Assembly: GCA_049318625.1 (NCBI GenBank)
Contig: JBMOGA010000016.1
Coordinates: 1-64,000 of the forward strand
Length of the DNA stretch: 64,000 nucleotides
Reading direction: 5' to 3'
From: JBMOGA01 sp049318625
GTDB lineage: Bacteria > Pseudomonadota > Alphaproteobacteria > Rhizobiales > Hyphomicrobiaceae
The notes beneath the pieces were generated by a model. The model was not told the DNA's origin and did not search any database. It saw nothing but the letters and a program-made list of their open reading frames with translations. Each line of letters starts with the position of its first letter. The stretch's first letter is position 1. This document shows positions 1 to 6,074 of the stretch, piece after piece. Position numbers and translations under genes: made by a program.

Positions 1-7
1 AAAGTTC

Positions 8-151
8 TCATCCTGATTGACGCTGAGTTCTCACCTTGATCGCCGCCGCGCAGAGAGCCTTGCCACGCCGCCACAGCGACCAAAGCCCGACGGTGCGGAT
101 CTTCTGCCAGTCGTCGGTCGCAAGTTCATCGGCAATGGACTGTTCGCTCAT
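8..151 (-). CDS. Small hypothetical protein, 47 aa, in island
   Basis: A short reading frame whose ATG overlaps the TGA of the preceding 166-residue gene in an ATGA arrangement. A GGGAGAAGGG ribosome binding stretch lies just upstream. This suggests translational coupling within the leftward operon. The product is Trp-rich in the middle (TVGLWSLWRRGK) and basic near its end, with no motif I recognise. The frame closes at a TGA only 8 bases from the window edge, so the gene is complete as read. It was found by reading the bases directly. Function unknown; it could be a small accessory protein of the integrated element or a chance frame. Confidence 0.4.
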   Translation of the reverse strand: MSEQSIADELATDDWQKIRTVGLWSLWRRGKALCAAAIKVRTQRQSG

Positions 152-648
152 GCCCTTCTCCCTGCAAAAATCTCGATTGTCCGCTCGATCGCCCGCACGT
201 CGGCTTCGGCCACGAGCAGCGTAGGATTCGGCCGATCGGCACGCATCGGCACACCCTCAAGGACGGCCGCAAGGATCGCCGCGCCGTTTACAACGTATAC
301 GCCAGTAATGTGTTCGACGAGGTGCTTGACCAGGTAGCTGGAGCGCCCACCCGTCGAGACGGTCCGCATCCCCCTCAGCATTCGCCGGGTCGCGCCGACC
401 ATTGCCGGGAGATCCATTGACCAGTCGGCCCACGAGCTGGCGACCTGCTTGGGTGTCGGCGTAGTGATCCGCCTCTGCCCTGCCGTGGTGAGCCCGAGCC
501 CGTTCGGCGTGATCTCGCCGGCAACGAGCGCGCCAGTCCACTCGATCGGCAGGCCAGAGTCGGCGGCAAAAGCGGCCGCGACTGCGGCTGCTTCTGGATC
601 CCGTTCGAGGCACGCCAGCAATAGATAATCGGCAATTTGATTTCGCAT
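148..648 (-). CDS. Hypothetical island protein, 166 aa
   Basis: I start this gene at the ATG preceded by AGGGGGACGG, giving a protein beginning MRNQIADYLL. The frame runs open farther upstream, but that part only shadows the end of the initiator gene. The N-terminal third is helical and acidic; the C-terminal third contains an Ala-rich helix and ends IFAGRRA. No known domain is recognisable. It lies 31 bp downstream of the replication-initiator-like gene on the same strand, so it is probably co-transcribed with it. By position it may serve replication or maintenance of the element, but nothing in the sequence proves that. Confidence 0.6.
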   Translation of the reverse strand: MRNQIADYLLLACLERDPEAAAVAAAFAADSGLPIEWTGALVAGEITPNGLGLTTAGQRRITTPTPKQVASSWADWSMDLPAMVGATRRMLRGMRTVSTGGRSSYLVKHLVEHITGVYVVNGAAILAAVLEGVPMRADRPNPTLLVAEADVRAIERTIEIFAGRRA

Positions 649-679
649 CCGTCCCCCTGGTCGTCTGTGTGCGGGTTGA

Positions 680-2755
680 TCAGTAGTTTTGCTTTTTGAA
701 GGGTTTCGGCGGCGGAGGCGTGGGCCACTTGAACGCCGGGGCGTTCGTGTCCCTGGGGCGAAATTTCTCGTCTGGTGCGAAATCCGAGGGCCAGCGCTCG
801 CCGTCCGTAAGATACGCGTACCGCATAACTGGGTCGCGGTCGGTGTCATAGCCTCCGCCCAGATCAGCGGCCGAAACCGATTTCACGGTGAATATACCGA
901 CTGCAACTTCACCAGGGTCAAATGCCGGATCGACCGGCAATCCGGCTGCAATCAGTCCAGGCGCTGCGTCACGGGCCGATCTCAATGCGATCTCTGCGGC
1001 GTCGTATCGATTGAAGGCAGCGGCCCAGACCATCATCCAGCCGCCCGGCCCGTAGCGCTCTGCGACCAGCCGAATGTGCTCCACGGCCTTATCGAGCACG
1101 TTCCGCAGCTCTTTCGGGGTGGGTCGGGCTTTGATCGACACCTCCGCCGTGAGCGCCCCCTTCAGCGCGGCAGCAACCTCGTCGGTCACCCGGTCGCCAG
1201 CGAGTGCCTCGACGGCGCCGTCGAGCCAGTTGTCGCTTTCAACGCCGAACGGTAGGGGCATCGCCATAAGGTCGCGCAGGAAGGCCCGGGCTCCAGCGGT
1301 CAGCTCGACACCGCGGGAGTGAGCCGCCGCGGCGATAGCGGCGTCGGTCTTGTCCGCCTTCGGACCGGCGATCGCCGCAACGGCGCCAGCGGTCTTTTTG
1401 CTCATCCACTGGTCGAAGTCGTGCTTCACCGCGAAGCGGATCCGCGAGGCGAGCCTCACGGGCTTGCCATCGCGATCCAGGTGATCGCTGAGCCACGCGC
1501 AAGCAATCCCGAATCCGAACTCGATGAGATCTGCGACCTTCGCGGTCCGGTTGTCCTTGCGCAGCAGGGCAACCCCGACCCGCTCGGGCTTAGCGCCGGG
1601 CAGTCGCGCTTCGATCGAGTGGTCCTTGAGGATCAGGACTTCGCCGGTCGAGTCGCGGAAGTGGCGCTGCTCGTCGATGGGCTCGAGTTCATCGTCGGCG
1701 ACTGGTGTGAGCGTTGCCGCCGGAATGACCATGAGCGCCGTCGAGGTTGAGCGGGAGTCAGGCCCGTCGCTCGGGGTGGACTCGACAACAGGGAGAGGGG
1801 CGACCTCTTCTTCGAAAACCGTTGAACCGAAATCGATCCCTCGTCCGGCCTCGGGGCCCGTCTCGCCGGCGCAGCCGTGTGCCGTAGGTTCTGAGATCTC
1901 TTCTGCTCTCAGATGTGAAGTACCCTTTATGCTATATCGGCATCTGGGATGCGGACGTTCCGCATCAGAGATTTGGACGTCCACATCTGTGCTGCGGACG
2001 TCCACATCTAGGATGCGGACGTCCACATCTGCGCTGCGGACATCAGGCGTTGAAACGTCCGCATCTGTGCTGTGGACGTCCGCATCTGCGCTGCGGACAT
2101 CGGCGGCGAATATCGTTTTCGATCCTGCAATCCGTCGGCCGCTGCGCTTGCGCTCGGCGTCTTGACCGCGACCTTCGATGACTTGCGCCTTCACCCGGCT
2201 CATGACCATCGAGATGGTCGCTGACGTTCGGTCTGCCGGCTGGCAGATCGGGGTCACGAACGTGCGCTTACTGCTGGCCGGGCCTAGAGAGGCGTCGAAA
2301 AACCGGAGGGCTGCGACGATGCCGACGCTCTCAAGCTCAGCGATCGCGTCGGAGACGACGTTCCGTCGCGATATGCCGGCCAGGGCCGCCAGCTGGTCCA
2401 ATCCAATGTAGCAGCACCGATCACGCATCTTCGCGTGAGTGACGATGGTGCTGTAGATGCGGAATGCGGCGTGCGTAACCTCGCGATCCGACCTGACGCG
2501 CCAGATTGCGTTATCGAGCGCGTCCAGTCGGATGTCCTCATCGCCGTGCGACTGGACTGCGGCCTGGAAGGCGGCGATCTCCTGGTCCGGCACAGTCTCG
2601 GGGACTCGAAGCGCAGACCCGCGGACCGTCCATTCGGCATCTGGGCCGGGGTCGGCGCTGGCGCGCGAGTTGTGACCAAGTCCACCCGGACATGCGGTAT
2701 TCTGCGGTTTTTCGGCCGTGTTGACGCTGGGAGGCAAATCACTTAGCTTAAGCAT
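680..2755 (-). CDS. Winged-helix replication-initiator-like protein
   Basis: A 691-residue protein with a helix-turn-helix/winged-helix region at about residues 95-150 (DQLAALAGISRRNVVSD is the recognition part). This resembles the N-terminal DNA-binding domains of phage and plasmid replication proteins. Residues 219-268 are a low-complexity run of Asp/Val heptads such as DVDVRST, encoded by a tandem 21-bp DNA repeat. A second folded region follows at about 360-460, and then a C-terminal part ending in a Pro-rich, Lys-rich tail (PTPPPPKPFKKQNY). A DNA-binding N-terminus, in-gene iterated repeats and an AT-richer segment after them match the lambda O layout. The initiator role is an inference: no nucleotide-binding or catalytic motif is visible. 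A transcriptional regulator with a repetitive linker is the alternative. The start ATG has only a weak GGGAACGG site. Confidence 0.6.
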   Translation of the reverse strand: MLKLSDLPPSVNTAEKPQNTACPGGLGHNSRASADPGPDAEWTVRGSALRVPETVPDQEIAAFQAAVQSHGDEDIRLDALDNAIWRVRSDREVTHAAFRIYSTIVTHAKMRDRCCYIGLDQLAALAGISRRNVVSDAIAELESVGIVAALRFFDASLGPASSKRTFVTPICQPADRTSATISMVMSRVKAQVIEGRGQDAERKRSGRRIAGSKTIFAADVRSADADVHSTDADVSTPDVRSADVDVRILDVDVRSTDVDVQISDAERPHPRCRYSIKGTSHLRAEEISEPTAHGCAGETGPEAGRGIDFGSTVFEEEVAPLPVVESTPSDGPDSRSTSTALMVIPAATLTPVADDELEPIDEQRHFRDSTGEVLILKDHSIEARLPGAKPERVGVALLRKDNRTAKVADLIEFGFGIACAWLSDHLDRDGKPVRLASRIRFAVKHDFDQWMSKKTAGAVAAIAGPKADKTDAAIAAAAHSRGVELTAGARAFLRDLMAMPLPFGVESDNWLDGAVEALAGDRVTDEVAAALKGALTAEVSIKARPTPKELRNVLDKAVEHIRLVAERYGPGGWMMVWAAAFNRYDAAEIALRSARDAAPGLIAAGLPVDPAFDPGEVAVGIFTVKSVSAADLGGGYDTDRDPVMRYAYLTDGERWPSDFAPDEKFRPRDTNAPAFKWPTPPPPKPFKKQNY
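1901..1940. other. AT-richer segment beside the repeat array
   Basis: Only 17 of 40 bases are G or C, a clear dip from the surrounding high-GC sequence. It contains TACCCTTTATGCTATAT and lies immediately downstream of the 21-bp repeat array with respect to the initiator gene. This is where a DNA-unwinding element would sit in a lambda-type origin. The base composition is observed; the unwinding role is inferred. Confidence 0.35.
1936..2098. repeat. Tandem 21-bp dyad repeats, candidate iterons
   Basis: Consecutive units are 1936-1956, 1957-1978 (22 bp, divergent), 1979-1999, 2000-2020, 2021-2041, 2042-2056 (15 bp, degenerate), 2057-2077 and 2078-2098. A good unit reads GTCCGCA, seven spacer bases (TCTGYGC), then TGCGGAC, so each unit is itself an inverted repeat. 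Unit junctions create the palindrome GGACGTCC. Some left arms read GTCCACA. A 21-bp period equals two helical turns, which would place all sites on one DNA face. The whole array lies inside the initiator-like gene and encodes its Asp/Val heptads. There are no spacers between units, so it is not a CRISPR array. Confidence 0.75.
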
Positions 2756-2792
2756 TGTCCGTTCCCGGCTGATTCGGGGTTTTCACGGACGC

Positions 2793-2898
2793 GCCGCCCT
2801 CGCAAGGCGGCCAACTGAGACGGAGAGTTCGCCACGAGGATTGCAGTCCTAGTGGCTTCAAATTCGGAACCCCGTTGGCTCGCGCCAGCGGGGTTTTT
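2793..2898 (+). terminator. Rho-independent terminator and structured leader
   Basis: Bases 2870-2879 (CCCCGTTGGC) pair with 2884-2893 (GCCAGCGGGG) around a TCGC loop and are followed by TTTTT at 2894-2898, a textbook terminator for rightward transcription. No rightward protein gene ends here. Upstream on the same strand are two further inverted pairs: GCCGCC/GGCGGC at 2793-2811 and AGGA/TCCT at 2837-2850. The segment sits opposite the leader of the initiator-like gene, so a short antisense RNA ending here is conceivable. Read leftward, the hairpin could instead help end the small HTH gene at 2901. The terminator itself is well supported; the RNA is inferred. Confidence 0.6.
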
Positions 2899-2900
2899 CA

Positions 2901-3113
2901 TCATGTTCCGAGGGTGATCCGCTCAAACTGCGCGGCCGGAATTTGCCACCGGCCGTTGATCTTCTCCCCCTCGATCCGTCCCTTTTCGGCCCACGCGATG
3001 ATGGTGGCCGGCTTGACGCCGGCCAGCCGCGCGGCCTGACTGGCGTTTATGAACCCCCGAATGGAGACGATAGCGTTCGGGAGACGGCCTCGCAGGCCAG
3101 GATCTATCGACAT
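2901..3113 (-). CDS. Small HTH DNA-binding protein, 70 aa
   Basis: The centre of the protein (FINASQAARLAGVKPATIIA, then WAEKGRIEGEKINGRWQIP) is the compact winged-helix fold of the HTH_17/excisionase and MerR-like group. A recognition helix is followed by a basic wing ending in an Arg-Trp-Gln-Ile strand. A GAGG site lies five bases before the ATG. It is divergent from the neighbouring gene at 3221 with about 107 bp between them, a typical position for a small repressor or activator controlling both directions. Function as an element regulator or excisionase is inferred from the fold and location. Confidence 0.75.
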   Translation of the reverse strand: MSIDPGLRGRLPNAIVSIRGFINASQAARLAGVKPATIIAWAEKGRIEGEKINGRWQIPAAQFERITLGT

Positions 3114-3220
3114 GTGCGCCTCGTGCAGATACCCATCTAGCGCAGCTGTGACATGGTTCGGCCCAAGAGTCGATAGTTTGCACGGTCCTTTCTGTGCGAT
3201 ATTGAAAACCGAGGAGATGC
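3114..3220. promoter_or_regulatory. Divergent promoter region of the island
   Basis: About 107 bp separate the start codons of the leftward HTH gene and the rightward DnaB-N-like gene, so both promoters must lie here or in the gene ends. The segment is AT-richer near the rightward gene (AGTCGATAGTTTGCAC and GATATTGAAAAC). It contains the interrupted inverted repeat GCAC-N10-GTGC at about 3179-3196, a possible operator. No consensus -35/-10 pair with ideal spacing is clear. Confidence 0.4.
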
Positions 3221-3961
3221 ATGGTAATGACTGCGGAGATGGAGTCGAAACAGGCTGAGGCGCGGGCGCATCGCACGCGCAACATGACCATCACACTCTC
3301 GGAGGACATGCAGTCTTACGTCTCGCAAGTTGCTGAAATCGTTAATACTTCTTCGAGCCGAGTATTCGATGCTTTGGTGCGCGATGGACTCGAGTATCGG
3401 AAAATAAATCTCGCTCAAAGCTCTGTCGCCGCGCGTCTCGAGGCGGCCCTTGCGCAAGTCGAGGGTGCGCTCGGCATTGAGAAACAATTGAGGTGCGACG
3501 TTTTGTCCGAGGCGAAATTACTGGCGGGGGTGCTCGCGGCGCGGCCGAAAGCTTGTGCGTTGCTTGACGTGCTTCGGCCGGAGGCGTTCGTTGACCCGCT
3601 GCATTCGCAGGCCTGGGAGGCGTTCGGCCAGGCACGTGGCGGCCGGGGGCGACCGCCAGTAGCGCCGCCCGATCGCGGCCTCGTGCTCGACGTGGTGGCC
3701 ACCACCATGGCGCGCCTTGCGAATGGCGAGCGTGAGCGGGCCCGAGTTCGCAAGCAGGTTGTCGGGCACCTTGAGGCGCTGGCGGCGCTGGGCCACTACT
3801 TTGACGCCGACGCGCCGGCATGCGCGCATCGGTTGATCAACGCGGCCCTCGTTCGATCCGCAGCACCCGGCACCGAAGAGACGTTGCCGCCCGACGAGAT
3901 CCTTTCAAAGCTCCGTGCCATGACCGCCGGGCTGTCACCTGTTGTAGGGGGCGCCGCATGA
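3221..3961 (+). CDS. RHH-like plus DnaB N-terminal-like protein
   Basis: A 246-residue protein with two recognisable parts. Residues 22-60 (MTITLSEDMQSYV, then NTSSSRVFDALVRDGLEY) fit a ribbon-helix-helix DNA-binding unit: one strand and two helices. Residues 95-140 resemble the N-terminal domain of the replicative helicase DnaB: SEAKLLAGVLAARPKACALL, then LRPEAFVDPLHSQAWEAF, against the family pattern of Leu-Gly-hydrophobic, LKPEDFYDPRHR and IFEA. No RecA-like ATPase domain follows. The likely job is docking to, loading or recruiting host DnaB at an element origin, or repression. GAGGAG precedes two possible starts, 3221 and 3227. It sits between the initiator-like gene and the integrase module. 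The domain assignments come from pattern reading only. Confidence 0.55.
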   Translation: MVMTAEMESKQAEARAHRTRNMTITLSEDMQSYVSQVAEIVNTSSSRVFDALVRDGLEYRKINLAQSSVAARLEAALAQVEGALGIEKQLRCDVLSEAKLLAGVLAARPKACALLDVLRPEAFVDPLHSQAWEAFGQARGGRGRPPVAPPDRGLVLDVVATTMARLANGERERARVRKQVVGHLEALAALGHYFDADAPACAHRLINAALVRSAAPGTEETLPPDEILSKLRAMTAGLSPVVGGAA

Positions 3962-4092
3962 CCGCGACCCTCACCAAAGAACCAGCCCGCCAGACCCATG
4001 GGTCGGCTTTGGCGCCCCGCCGCGGGGGATCGCGGCATCGTGCACTCATTCATGACGGTGATGAACGATGGCGAAAAAATCTGCAGCGGTAG
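3958..4092 (+). CDS. Possible small coupled ORF, 44 aa
   Basis: The ATG overlaps the TGA of the preceding 246-residue gene (ATGA), and the frame runs 44 codons to a TAG inside the following HTH gene. The product is basic with no recognised motif and includes a short stretch THGSALAPRRGGSRHR. The overlap at both ends is consistent with a coupled small gene, but the coding signal is weak and it may only be a ribosome re-initiation bridge. Low confidence. Confidence 0.3.
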   Translation: MTATLTKEPARQTHGSALAPRRGGSRHRALIHDGDERWRKNLQR

Positions 4093-4337
4093 CGGAGTTG
4101 GTCGCGCAGGGTCATGCTCCCCGCGGCCTGGCGCGTGAGTGCGCAGCCGCTTATGTGGGCGTATCCGCTACGCTGTTCGACGAGATGGTGAGCGACGGCC
4201 GCATGCCGACCCCGAGGGTCGTGGGCGCGCGGCGCATTTGGGATCTCAGGGCCTTGGACAAGGCGTTCGAGCGCCTGCCCGGCCAGGATGATGCCGAACG
4301 CGAGGCCGCTGATGTCTGGAGTTCCGTCGCTGTATGA
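4068..4337 (+). CDS. AlpA/excisionase-like HTH protein, 89 aa
   Basis: The region AAAYVGVSATLFDEMVSDGR, then MPTPRVVGARRIWDLRALDKA, is the usual pattern of AlpA-type and HTH_17 proteins that act beside integrases. A helix-turn-helix reads the site, a wing carries the Arg-Arg-Ile-Trp strand, and a final helix follows. It overlaps the integrase start by four bases (ATGA), so the two are translationally coupled. This is the common arrangement of a directionality or integrase-activating factor with its recombinase. Whether it bends att DNA (excisionase) or activates int transcription (AlpA role) cannot be told from the sequence. Confidence 0.75.
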   Translation: MAKKSAAVAELVAQGHAPRGLARECAAAYVGVSATLFDEMVSDGRMPTPRVVGARRIWDLRALDKAFERLPGQDDAEREAADVWSSVAV

Positions 4338-5434
4338 GGGTCGACATGATCACGGTCCGGATGCGCTACGTGTACGAGGACACGGACAGGCACGGCAACG
4401 TGCGGCTGTACTTCTGGCGCAAGCCCGGCCGAAAGATCCGGATCCGCGCGCGCCCTGGCACAGAGGAATTCGCGCGCACCTATCACGAGCTGATGGAGCT
4501 TGCCGAAAGCGGCCAGCAAAGCCCGGACACGAAGCCGGGCAAGGCCGCGGCCGGCACCTTGCGATGGCTCGTGGAGACCTACGCCAAGTCGGCGGAGTTC
4601 AAGCACCAGCTCGATGAGCAGACGCAGCGGGTGCGCACCAACATCCTCGAGTCGTGTCTGGCTGAGCCGGTCCGGCCGGGTGCCGGCGAGACGTTCGCGG
4701 CCTTTCCGCTGGCCCGATTGGTCCCCAAGGCGATCAAGGTGCTGCGCGACCGCAAGGCGGGACTGCCCGAGGCCGCCAACGGGCGCATCAAGGCGCTCCG
4801 GAGTCTGTTCCGGTGGGCGATCGAAGAGGATCTGATCAACACCAACCCGGCCGCTGAGGTCCGCTACGTGCGGCACAACAGTGACGGGCACCACACCTGG
4901 ACGGTCGAAGAGGTTGCACAGTTCGAGGCGCGCCATCCCGTCGGTTCAAAGGCGCGGCTGGCGCTGGCCCTCATGGTCTTCACCGGCGTGCGCCGCTCCG
5001 ATGTCGTTCTGCTCGGCCGGCAGCACGTCCGCGACGGCTGGTTCAAGTTCCGGCAGCAGAAGGGCCGCAAGCGGGCGCCGATCGAGATCGAGCTGCCGAT
5101 CCTGCCCGAGCTGTCCGACGTGATCGCGGCGAGCCCGACCGGCGACCTGACGTTCCTCGTCACCGAGTTCGGCCGCCCGTTCACGGCGGCAGGGTTCGGC
5201 AACTGGTTTCGCGAGCGGTGCAACGAGGCCGGGCTCAAGCACTGCTCGGCGCATGGCCTCCGCAAGACCGGCGCCGTCTTGGCGGCGGAGCGCGGCGCGT
5301 CCGAGAACCAGCTGATGGCGATCTTCGGATGGCGCAAGGCGGACGAGGCCCGGCGCTACACCCGAGCGGCCAGCCGTAAGACGCTGGCGGCGGGCGCGAC
5401 GACCCTCCTGGCGCGGGGGAAATCGCGAACGTAG
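4334..5434 (+). CDS. Tyrosine recombinase (integrase) of the island
   Basis: A 366-residue site-specific recombinase with the full catalytic set: Arg220 in TGVRRSDVVLL, Lys243 in the beta-hairpin QQKGRKR, His307 and Arg310 in HGLRKTG, Trp333 in FGWRKADEARRY (the common GH-to-GW variant), and nucleophile Tyr342. An arm-binding-like N-terminal strand region (residues 8-40) and a core-binding helical domain (about 70-175, with FRWAIEEDLINTNPA) precede it. The gene is coupled by an ATGA overlap to the AlpA-like gene. It ends 72 bp from the 3' end of tRNA-Arg, the classic place for an integrase that uses that tRNA as its attachment site. It should catalyse integration and excision of the element at left. 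Confidence 0.95.
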   Translation: MRVDMITVRMRYVYEDTDRHGNVRLYFWRKPGRKIRIRARPGTEEFARTYHELMELAESGQQSPDTKPGKAAAGTLRWLVETYAKSAEFKHQLDEQTQRVRTNILESCLAEPVRPGAGETFAAFPLARLVPKAIKVLRDRKAGLPEAANGRIKALRSLFRWAIEEDLINTNPAAEVRYVRHNSDGHHTWTVEEVAQFEARHPVGSKARLALALMVFTGVRRSDVVLLGRQHVRDGWFKFRQQKGRKRAPIEIELPILPELSDVIAASPTGDLTFLVTEFGRPFTAAGFGNWFRERCNEAGLKHCSAHGLRKTGAVLAAERGASENQLMAIFGWRKADEARRYTRAASRKTLAAGATTLLARGKSRT

Positions 5435-5465
5435 TTTCCCACTTTTCTCGAAGGTAGTTTCCCAC
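5431..5465. repeat. 12-bp direct repeats near the attachment site
   Basis: GTAGTTTCCCAC occurs exactly at 5431-5442 (its first bases are the end of the integrase gene) and again at 5454-5465, 23 bp apart. They lie between the integrase stop codon and the tRNA-Arg 3' end, where arm-type binding sites of tyrosine recombinases are expected. Exact repetition is observed; integrase or excisionase binding is inferred. Confidence 0.6.
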
Positions 5466-5506
5466 CTAACCTTAAGGGCTTGAAATAAAATGGAAAAATC
5501 TGCGGG

Positions 5507-5583
5507 TGGCGACCCCGGCTGGATTCGAACCAGCGACCACTCGCTTAGAAGGCGAGTGCTCTATCCAACTGAGCTACGGGGCC
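5507..5583 (-). tRNA. tRNA-Arg (anticodon TCT), island integration site
   Basis: Read on the minus strand, the gene begins GGCCCCG and ends CGGGGTC, then G and an encoded CCA, giving a 7-bp acceptor stem with one G-U pair. The anticodon stem is CTCGC/GCGAG with loop CTTCTAA, so the anticodon is TCT, reading AGA/AGG. The T-arm carries the usual GGTTCGAATCC. Its 3' end faces the integrase gene, so the 3' half is the probable recombination site and was restored by the element on integration. The partner att repeat is not in the window. Confidence 0.97.
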
Positions 5584-5656
5584 GCGCAGAGCGGATTCTA
5601 CAGCAATTCGGCGCCCGGCGCAGCCGGTTCGCGGCGGGCCGGGCCGGCCTGTGCGG

Positions 5657-5962
5657 TCAGTGCGTCCAGGAGCCGATGCGGCCGAACTTGAAGTTGTCGG
5701 CGTAGGACTTGCGCACCGCCTTGCGCAGCTGTGGCTCGGTGACTTCGTAGGCGAGGCCGAGCTTCTCGGCGTAGGCGATCGCTTCTTCCTTGGTATCGAA
5801 GAAGAGGCGGATCTGCGTGCGCGTCTCCGCCGACGAGGTCCAGCCCATCAGCGGCTCGACCTCGCGGGCCACCGCCGGCTCGTGCTCCAACACCCAGTCC
5901 TTGGTGCGGGCGTAACCCGACTGCATGGCCGACTTCGCCGGCTTGAAGATCTTCGCGACCAT
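5657..5962 (-). CDS. NDUFS4-like Complex I accessory subunit
   Basis: A 101-residue protein from the ATG giving MVAKIFKPAKSAMQSG. It carries the family hallmarks WVLEHEPAVAREVEPLMGWT, SSAETRTQIRLFFDTKEEA and the C-terminal KSYADNFKFGRIGSWTH. It belongs to the ETC_C1_NDUFS4 family, the bacterial homologue of the 18-kDa accessory subunit of NADH:ubiquinone oxidoreductase found in Alphaproteobacteria. It acts at the peripheral arm of Complex I on the inner membrane. A GTG 51 bases upstream (6013) would add 17 residues, but the family normally starts near the MVAKIF sequence. It is the first ordinary chromosomal gene beyond the tRNA. Confidence 0.93.
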   Translation of the reverse strand: MVAKIFKPAKSAMQSGYARTKDWVLEHEPAVAREVEPLMGWTSSAETRTQIRLFFDTKEEAIAYAEKLGLAYEVTEPQLRKAVRKSYADNFKFGRIGSWTH

Positions 5963-6074
5963 ATGCGTGTGGCCCGCCGTCGCCCGGCCGGCCCCTCCGT
6001 TGGGATTCGTCACGGTACTTACCCGAGCTGGCCCGCTGCGCGCAACGCCGCGCGCAGACGCAAGGTCGGGGCAC

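Noticed and set aside
1936..2098. CRISPR array
   Set aside because: Repeats are directly contiguous at 21 bp with no unique spacers and lie inside a coding frame.
1..5500. Second attachment-site copy of the tRNA-Arg 3' end
   Set aside because: I looked for a repeat of the tRNA T-arm and acceptor end in this stretch and saw none; the left end of the element should be outside the window.
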